From JAGTVG01 sp964389805 (GTDB taxonomy: Bacteria > Bacteroidota > Bacteroidia > Cytophagales > Cyclobacteriaceae): DNA of 36,623 nt. The translations under genes and the position numbers were made by a program. Below are positions 32,634 through 36,623 of the stretch, piece after piece. Location of the stretch: positions 1 through 36,623 of the forward strand of contig CAYMFU010000345.1 in NCBI GenBank assembly GCA_964389805.1. Reading direction: 5' to 3'. The notes below the pieces were generated by a model. It saw nothing but the letters and a program-made list of their open reading frames with translations. It was not told the DNA's origin and ran no database searches. Each line of letters starts with the position of its first letter. The stretch's first letter is position 1.

Positions 32634-33269
32634 ATGATGATTGATAAATCAAAAATGTCGCATCTTCTTCCACATTTGAGCGATGACCTGATTGCTGAAA
32701 TGGTATCTGCGGCAATATTTAAAGAGATACCTTCCGGATCCACGATACTACGGGCAGGGCAATATGTAAAAGTAATTCCGATAGTGACCAAGGGGCTTAT
32801 AAAAGTATTTTCGAGGCATGAAGACAAAGATCTTCTCCTGTATTATATCCAGCCAAATGAATCCTGTATAATGTCATTTTCTGCAAGCCTTAAGAACGAA
32901 CCGAGTCGTGTTTACGCCATTACCGAAGAAGATACTTCGGCAATCCTCCTTCCGGTAGAGAAAATCGACCGATGGATCCGGCAATTTCCGGATTTCAATT
33001 CAATCTTTTTTCAGTTGTATAATTTGAGATACAATGAATTGCTGGAAACAATAAACCATCTTTTGTTCAACAAGATGGACCAGCGATTGTACGATTATCT
33101 GAGAAAAAAACATCAATTGACAGGTAAAAATCCGCTGAAAATTTCCCACCGGCAAATCGCAAACGATATGGGAACAGCAAGGGAAGTGATCAGCAGGGTT
33201 ATGAAAAGACTGGAGGGTGAAGGTAAGGTCCGGCAACATACCAGTAGTATAGAAATTTTACAGTTGTGA
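32634..33269 (+). CDS. Crp/Fnr-family transcription regulator
   Basis: A 211-residue protein. Residues about 18-115 form the cyclic-nucleotide-type beta-barrel (IFKEIPSGSTILRAGQYVKV, then VTKGLIKVFSRHEDKDLLLY). Residues 125-145 are the dimer helix. The winged helix has HRQIANDMGTAREVISRVMK, where Arg183, Glu184 and Arg188 occupy the positions that in CRP read GTGA half-sites. There is no N-terminal Cys cluster, so it is not an oxygen-sensing [4Fe-4S] Fnr; the ligand is unknown. The stop codon lies inside a GTGAC-N4-GTCAC palindrome (33266-33279), directly upstream of a micro-ORF and DUF2892 gene, which suggests it regulates those genes. Confidence 0.9.
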   Translation: MMIDKSKMSHLLPHLSDDLIAEMVSAAIFKEIPSGSTILRAGQYVKVIPIVTKGLIKVFSRHEDKDLLLYYIQPNESCIMSFSASLKNEPSRVYAITEEDTSAILLPVEKIDRWIRQFPDFNSIFFQLYNLRYNELLETINHLLFNKMDQRLYDYLRKKHQLTGKNPLKISHRQIANDMGTAREVISRVMKRLEGEGKVRQHTSSIEILQL

Positions 33270-33281
33270 CTTCAGTCACTG
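33264..33281 (+). promoter_or_regulatory. Predicted Crp/Fnr-family binding site TTGTGA-N6-TCACTG
   Basis: A perfect inverted repeat GTGAC-TTCA-GTCAC at 33266-33279 overlaps the last codon and stop of the regulator gene. The half-site GTGA is what the regulator's R-E-x3-R recognition helix should read, as in CRP and HcpR-type proteins. The site is 35 bases upstream of the micro-ORF start at 33317, a position usual for activation or repression of the downstream genes. Whether the neighbouring protein binds it is inference. Confidence 0.6.
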
Positions 33282-33316
33282 TTTGCTAAATATCACTTTT
33301 CCATCTTTGTAGAACT

Positions 33317-33415
33317 ATGGATGGTAAAAAAGCAATAAAATTCGTTTCGGTGTGCATTTTATGCATTGGAATAATTACTTCCATAGTTATTCTTGTTCAA
33401 TATTTATTAACATAA
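33317..33415 (+). CDS. Predicted 32-residue membrane micro-protein
   Basis: A short ATG frame between the Crp/Fnr gene and the DUF2892 gene. It encodes a single membrane helix: MDGKKAIKFVSVCILCIGII followed by TSIVILVQYLLT. A Lys-rich N-terminus before the helix suggests an N-inside orientation, and a CxxC pair (Cys13 and Cys16) lies in the helix. The stop is 12 bases before the DUF2892 start, fitting an operon. The predicted Crp/Fnr site sits just upstream. No family is recognised; the case for coding rests on hydrophobicity, position and spacing. Confidence 0.55.
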   Translation: MDGKKAIKFVSVCILCIGIITSIVILVQYLLT

Positions 33416-33427
33416 AAAAATAAAAAG

Positions 33428-33637
33428 ATGAGGAAAAACATGGGAAACGCGGACAGGATTATCAGAGTGATAGTCGCCGTGATCATTGCAGCACTTTATT
33501 TTACAAACGTCATAACAGGTACTTTGGGCATTGTACTACTTGCTCTTGCGGGGATATTTGTATTGACCAGTCTGTTCAGTTTTTGTCCATTGTATGCGCC
33601 TTTCGGGTTGAGTACCTGCAAAGTAAAAGAGGGATAA
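33428..33637 (+). CDS. DUF2892 (YgaP-like membrane domain) protein
   Basis: A 69-residue protein with two membrane helices. MGNADRIIRVIVAVIIAALYF and LGIVLLALAGIFVLTSLFSFC match the DUF2892 pattern (NxDRxIR...), and it ends FCPLYAPFGLSTCKVKEG with the typical CP(L/F)Y...STC tail. In YgaP this domain anchors a rhodanese; here no rhodanese is fused or adjacent. The ATG at 33440 is an alternative start that would remove four residues. The gene follows the micro-ORF and the Crp/Fnr regulator and probably responds to that regulator. Confidence 0.88.
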   Translation: MRKNMGNADRIIRVIVAVIIAALYFTNVITGTLGIVLLALAGIFVLTSLFSFCPLYAPFGLSTCKVKEG

Positions 33638-33659
33638 TAACATCATAAACCAGGCTATA

Positions 33660-34124
33660 ATGAAAGATTTTAAAAATAATCAATTATGGATATTCCTGTT
33701 TGTTTTAAGCTTTGGAATGATATCCTGTTCCGATAATGGAGAAAGTGATCCGGATCTACCTTCCATGCAACAAATAGAGGATACCATGATTTCAGGGAAT
33801 TGGAGAATCACCAAATTCATCGATTCAGGGAAGGATGAAATAAACCATTTCACTGGCTATGACTTTGTATTCAACGAGAGTGGGGTGTTGACCAGCAGCA
33901 ATGGGACACATACTTATGAGGGAACCTGGAATATTTCGGATAGCAACAGCAGCGATGACAGTCCTGATGATTTGGATTTCAACATCCTTTTCAACCTTAC
34001 TAACGATTTTGAGGATCTCAATGATGATTGGGATATACTCACAATAACAGCCAGTAAGATTGAATTGGAGGATATTAGTGGAGGTAATGGAGGAACTGAC
34101 ATCCTGACCTTCGAGAAAAATTAA
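33660..34124 (+). CDS. Lipocalin-like small lipoprotein, second copy type
   Basis: A 154-residue lipoprotein with lipobox GMISC (Cys23). After an acidic linker (DNGESDPDLPSMQQIEDTMI) come the lipocalin-like strands GNWRITKFIDSGKDEINHF, YDFVFNESGVLTSSNGTHTY and EGTWNISDSNSS, then a long Asp/Ser-rich segment (DDSPDDLDF) and LTITASKIELED. The order GxWRI...EGTWN matches the 153-residue lipoprotein at 30089, and the two may be paralogues. It follows DUF2892 by 22 bases, so it may belong to the same transcript. A strong hairpin terminator follows at 34141. Confidence 0.76.
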   Translation: MKDFKNNQLWIFLFVLSFGMISCSDNGESDPDLPSMQQIEDTMISGNWRITKFIDSGKDEINHFTGYDFVFNESGVLTSSNGTHTYEGTWNISDSNSSDDSPDDLDFNILFNLTNDFEDLNDDWDILTITASKIELEDISGGNGGTDILTFEKN

Positions 34125-34140
34125 TAAAAATACACTATAC

Positions 34141-34181
34141 AGATAATGCAGCTGGATTCACCAGCTGCATTATCTTATTTC
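34141..34181 (+). terminator. Strong rho-independent terminator after the lipocalin-like gene
   Basis: AGATAATGCAGCTGG (34141-34155) and CCAGCTGCATTATCT (34161-34175) form a perfect 15-bp stem with a 5-base loop, followed by TATTTCCCC. It lies 17 bases after the stop at 34124 and closes the Crp/Fnr-micro-ORF-DUF2892-lipoprotein run. Confidence 0.9.
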
Positions 34182-34392
34182 CCCTTCCCGGTAAAAAGCG
34201 GTAAATATCGCAGTAACAATGCGAATGCACGGATCTTATTTAGAGACCAGATACTAAATTTTAATGTCTCAGAGGCAACCATTGGAAGACTTCCCTTGTA
34301 TTGTCTGTAAAAATGGGTAATTGGAACTTAAAATTTAAACTTCAGAAAGCTTATACTTTAAAAGATAAAGATTGGGATCAGATCAAACACTT

Positions 34393-34941
34393 ATGTTACG
34401 CAACCTCATAAAGGGTTGTATCAAAAATGACAGGAAAAGTCAGAGAGATCTGTACCAATATTTTTATGCCTATAGCTTAAGTATATGCCTTAGGTATTCA
34501 GATAGCAGGGATGAAGCAGTTGAAGTTCTAAATGAGGCATTTATGAAAATATTCAAGAACCTTAAAAAATTCGATCTTTCAAAACCATTTACGCCATGGC
34601 TTAGAAAGATCCTGATCAATTCATGTATTAACAATTTCAAAAGAAAGAAAATTGAATTAGTGAGTGACCTGTATGAGGAACAGGTAAGCTCATCCGCTGA
34701 AGATATATTATCCCATATTTCCTATAATGAGATCCTGGAACTTATCCGTAAACTGTCTCCCGGATACAGAACCGTGTTCAATTTATTTGTAATAGAAGGA
34801 TACAAACATGAAGAAATAGCTGCCATGCTGAATATTTCAGTAGGCACTTCTAAATCGAACCTGGCTAAGGCCAAAAAAAATATGAGAATTATTCTAAAGG
34901 AATATTTCCTGGAAGATTATGAACGATCAAAACAAGGATAG
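34393..34941 (+). CDS. ECF-type RNA polymerase sigma factor
   Basis: From the ATG at 34393 the product has 182 residues; an upstream in-frame TTG at 34372 would add seven residues (MGSDQTL). Region 2 (about 10-75) includes YSLSICLRYSDSRDEAVEVL and NEAFMKIFKNLKKFDLSKPF. The region 2-4 linker is KRKKIELVSDLYEEQVSSSA. Region 4 (about 115-175) has LSPGYRTVFNLFVIEGYKHE and EEIAAMLNISVGTSKSNLAK, the helix-turn-helix. It directs RNA polymerase to an unknown regulon. It overlaps the next gene, which encodes a membrane protein of anti-sigma-like layout, by 23 bases, the usual arrangement for a sigma/anti-sigma pair. Confidence 0.93.
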   Translation: MLRNLIKGCIKNDRKSQRDLYQYFYAYSLSICLRYSDSRDEAVEVLNEAFMKIFKNLKKFDLSKPFTPWLRKILINSCINNFKRKKIELVSDLYEEQVSSSAEDILSHISYNEILELIRKLSPGYRTVFNLFVIEGYKHEEIAAMLNISVGTSKSNLAKAKKNMRIILKEYFLEDYERSKQG

Positions 34942-36187
34942 TTTAGAAAATTTCTTTAAGAAAGGAGCTCAAAATTATGATATTGAGTTCAGGGAAGGCG
35001 ACTGGAAGAAAATGGAAGCCCTGTTGGATAGTGAAATGCCTGTTGCCTTCTCCTTTTATGCCTTTTTGAAGAAGATCTGGCCACTGGTTGCCTTGCTTCT
35101 GGTAATCCCATTGGGTTGGTATTCTATTGATCGGTTTTCAGGGGGTAGCGCAACTCAACTTGGTGCCGCATATCAGAATGATATTATGGAAACCAGTCCC
35201 ACAACAACTTATGATCGTATACTGGAACCACAAAACACCCGTGATCAATTATCAGAATCCCAAACACAAGCAGGCCAGGAAATCATCAGTCGGAATCCTG
35301 GAAATTCCTCTTTAGATAAGATAGCCACAGTTGCTACATCGGCTAAAATGGTCAAAAGCAAGAATGTTATTCAAGGAAATGCTCAAACAGAGGCCATTGA
35401 GGAATCTTATGAGTCAGGAGGTTTCACCATGACTGAAAGTAACGAACAGAAAACCATTAATTCTGAGTCTTATGCTAATAGTGTTCCTGGTATGTTGATC
35501 CCACTATTTCCTGGTTCCACTGTTGGTAGCCTGGAAGATCCAGGCCTGATTGAACCTAAACCTGTTGTTGAGAATCCGGGAAATGCACGATATAGAGTTT
35601 CTTTTACAGTGGGAGCAGGATTTAGTCCTGATTTCAGTACGGTAGGACTTGGCAATTTTGTTTCCCCGGGTGTCCGCTGGAATTTCATGGCTGAGGTTGG
35701 TGTATCCAGAAGGTTCCTGATAAATACAGGCGTAATCTGGGTGAAAAATAAGTATGAGGCGTATGGAGAAGATTACCATGCACCTCCACGTTATTGGAAA
35801 AAGGGCATCGCCGCGGATGAAGCCTATGGTGAATGTGTTATGCTGGATATCCCTTTAAATTTAAGATACAACATCCTGATATCAGGTAGGCACCAGTTCT
35901 TTATTTCAGGTGGTGCTTCTACCTATATCCTCCTGAAAGAGGATTATTATTTTGAGTACGGGGTGGACGATCCGGAGCTGCCACAACATTGGGGAACAGA
36001 TAAAGTAAGTGTTTATCCCTTTAAAATTGTGAATCTTTCAGTGGGATACCAGTACCAGCTGGGTAGAAAAGGTGCTTTGCAAGTGGAGCCGTTCATTAAG
36101 ATCCCTACCGCCGGGGTAGGTTGGGGAGAGGTCGATTTGCATACTCTTGGAGTTTATTTTATGTACAAATACCGAATTGGCAGATGA
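34919..36187 (+). CDS. Predicted anti-sigma-like protein with inner-membrane helix and C-terminal outer-membrane barrel domain
   Basis: A 422-residue protein overlapping the ECF sigma gene by 23 bases. Residues 1-45 are a soluble acidic head (FFKKGAQNYDIEFREGDWKK, then MEALLDSEM) of the 'W-x-x-M-x-x-x-L-D' type that begins many Bacteroidota sigma-linked proteins. One membrane helix spans 53-70 (IWPLVALLLVIPLGWYSI). A long Ser/Thr/Asn/Gln-rich linker (72-223) follows. Residues 224-422 alternate beta strands with aromatic ends (RYRVSFTVGAGFSPDF, WNFMAEVGVSRRF) and end VYFMYKYRIGR, an outer-membrane barrel (OMP_b-brl_2-like) C-terminus. If all parts fold as predicted, one chain spans both membranes. 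Function as a sigma-factor regulator is inference. Confidence 0.82.
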   Translation: MNDQNKDSLENFFKKGAQNYDIEFREGDWKKMEALLDSEMPVAFSFYAFLKKIWPLVALLLVIPLGWYSIDRFSGGSATQLGAAYQNDIMETSPTTTYDRILEPQNTRDQLSESQTQAGQEIISRNPGNSSLDKIATVATSAKMVKSKNVIQGNAQTEAIEESYESGGFTMTESNEQKTINSESYANSVPGMLIPLFPGSTVGSLEDPGLIEPKPVVENPGNARYRVSFTVGAGFSPDFSTVGLGNFVSPGVRWNFMAEVGVSRRFLINTGVIWVKNKYEAYGEDYHAPPRYWKKGIAADEAYGECVMLDIPLNLRYNILISGRHQFFISGGASTYILLKEDYYFEYGVDDPELPQHWGTDKVSVYPFKIVNLSVGYQYQLGRKGALQVEPFIKIPTAGVGWGEVDLHTLGVYFMYKYRIGR

Positions 36188-36358
36188 AATGAAAGCAGAA
36201 GCACTGAAACTGGAAATATTTCAGATGTCGAAAGATGGCGATCCTGAAAAGATAATATTTAAGGTTATCTCTGATGAGATATTAATCATAATAATAGTGA
36301 AGATCAAATCAACAATTTATATGCACCATAAAATTATTCTAAACCAAAATTAAAACTC

Positions 36359-36623
36359 ATGAAGAAGAAGTTAATAAAACTAATTGGGATCATGATAGCG
36401 ATTATTGTGGTTTTAAATTCCTGTAGCGACTCGACTGAGGAGGCTGATCCCTGCCAGAATGGCCCGGAACTAAATATAGATAATACGACCATAAGCATTG
36501 AAGGGCAATCAAATGGAGCAATTGAGGTAAGCGCGAATAGTGGAACATCCCCGTATATGTACAGCATTGATGGGATCAATTTTCAAAATAATGGCACATT
36601 TACAGATCTTGAGGCCAACGACT
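36359..36623 (+). CDS. SprB-repeat-like lipoprotein (C-terminus beyond window)
   Basis: Starts at the ATG at 36359 and runs off the window after 88 codons. The N-terminus MKKKLIKLIGIMIAIIVVLN ends in the lipobox LNSC (Cys23). After a spacer, the segment SANSGTSPYMYSIDGINFQN matches a SprB/PKD-like surface repeat, in which PYxYSIDG precedes FxN-xFT-LxA. These repeats occur in Bacteroidota surface adhesins and motility proteins. Only one repeat is visible and the true length is unknown. It follows the barrel protein by 171 bases on the same strand, so co-expression with the sigma factor operon is possible. Confidence 0.72.
   Translation, partial: MKKKLIKLIGIMIAIIVVLNSCSDSTEEADPCQNGPELNIDNTTISIEGQSNGAIEVSANSGTSPYMYSIDGINFQNNGTFTDLEAND

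Noticed and set aside
36147..36353. 68-codon plus-strand frame overlapping the barrel protein's end
   Set aside because: It starts inside the barrel gene in another frame and continues into AT-rich sequence with runs of Ile and Lys. The segment MKAEALKLEIFQ looks protein-like, but no start, domain or conservation supports it.

Overview
The window looks like a chromosomal segment of an environmental, non-enteric member of the Bacteroidota. It is AT-rich. It carries PF03640-type, SprB-like and lipocalin-like lipoproteins, an ECF sigma gene overlapping a barrel-type partner, a short alpha-glucan phosphorylase, a eukaryotic-type branching enzyme and a DUF418 remnant. Few genes have a clear Shine-Dalgarno sequence. 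I see no rRNA, tRNA, CRISPR array, transposase or phage gene. Most genes are single units or two- to three-gene runs on both strands. The genus cannot be fixed from sequence alone.

Layout. 1-4.4 kb: the truncated end of a thioredoxin-fold protein, a lipoprotein amidohydrolase, a secreted carboxypeptidase-regulatory-domain protein and an Asp/Glu racemase. 4.5-9.8 kb: a storage-glucan module with branching enzyme, a GT4 synthase-like enzyme and a short phosphorylase whose PLP-lysine position is threonine. 10-14.3 kb: a receiver-like protein, a K+ channel with an RCK domain, a small conserved protein, a DMT transporter and dusB. 14.3-18.3 kb: CPBP protease, DUF2007 and cdsA, then gdhA and a phosphatidylserine decarboxylase. 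18.3-24.4 kb: a degenerate repeat patch, purE, a membrane protein, a TPR protein with a polytopic membrane protein, a GT4 glycosyltransferase and a small secreted protein. 24.4-29.7 kb: a Tat-signal sugar isomerase-like protein, a decaying DUF418 pseudogene, a membrane-anchored reductive-dehalogenase-like protein and a GH27 alpha-galactosidase.

30-36.6 kb is the most accessory-looking part. Two lipocalin-like lipoproteins flank a lipoprotein made of two duplicated modules (four PF03640-type repeats). A Crp/Fnr regulator follows. Its stop codon lies inside a GTGAC-N4-GTCAC palindrome, which precedes an unlisted 32-residue membrane peptide and a DUF2892 membrane protein. Then come an ECF sigma factor and an overlapping gene for a protein with a cytosolic start, one membrane helix, a long linker and a predicted outer-membrane beta-barrel. 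A truncated SprB-repeat-like lipoprotein ends the window.

How the genes work together: the glucan genes should build and degrade an alpha-1,4/1,6-glucan. cdsA and psd supply phosphatidylethanolamine. The sigma factor and barrel protein plausibly form an envelope-sensing pair. The Crp/Fnr gene probably controls the small membrane proteins downstream. The main points to test are the lysine-less phosphorylase, the possible two-membrane sigma regulator, the cytoplasm-facing dehalogenase-like enzyme and the Crp/Fnr box with its micro-ORF.
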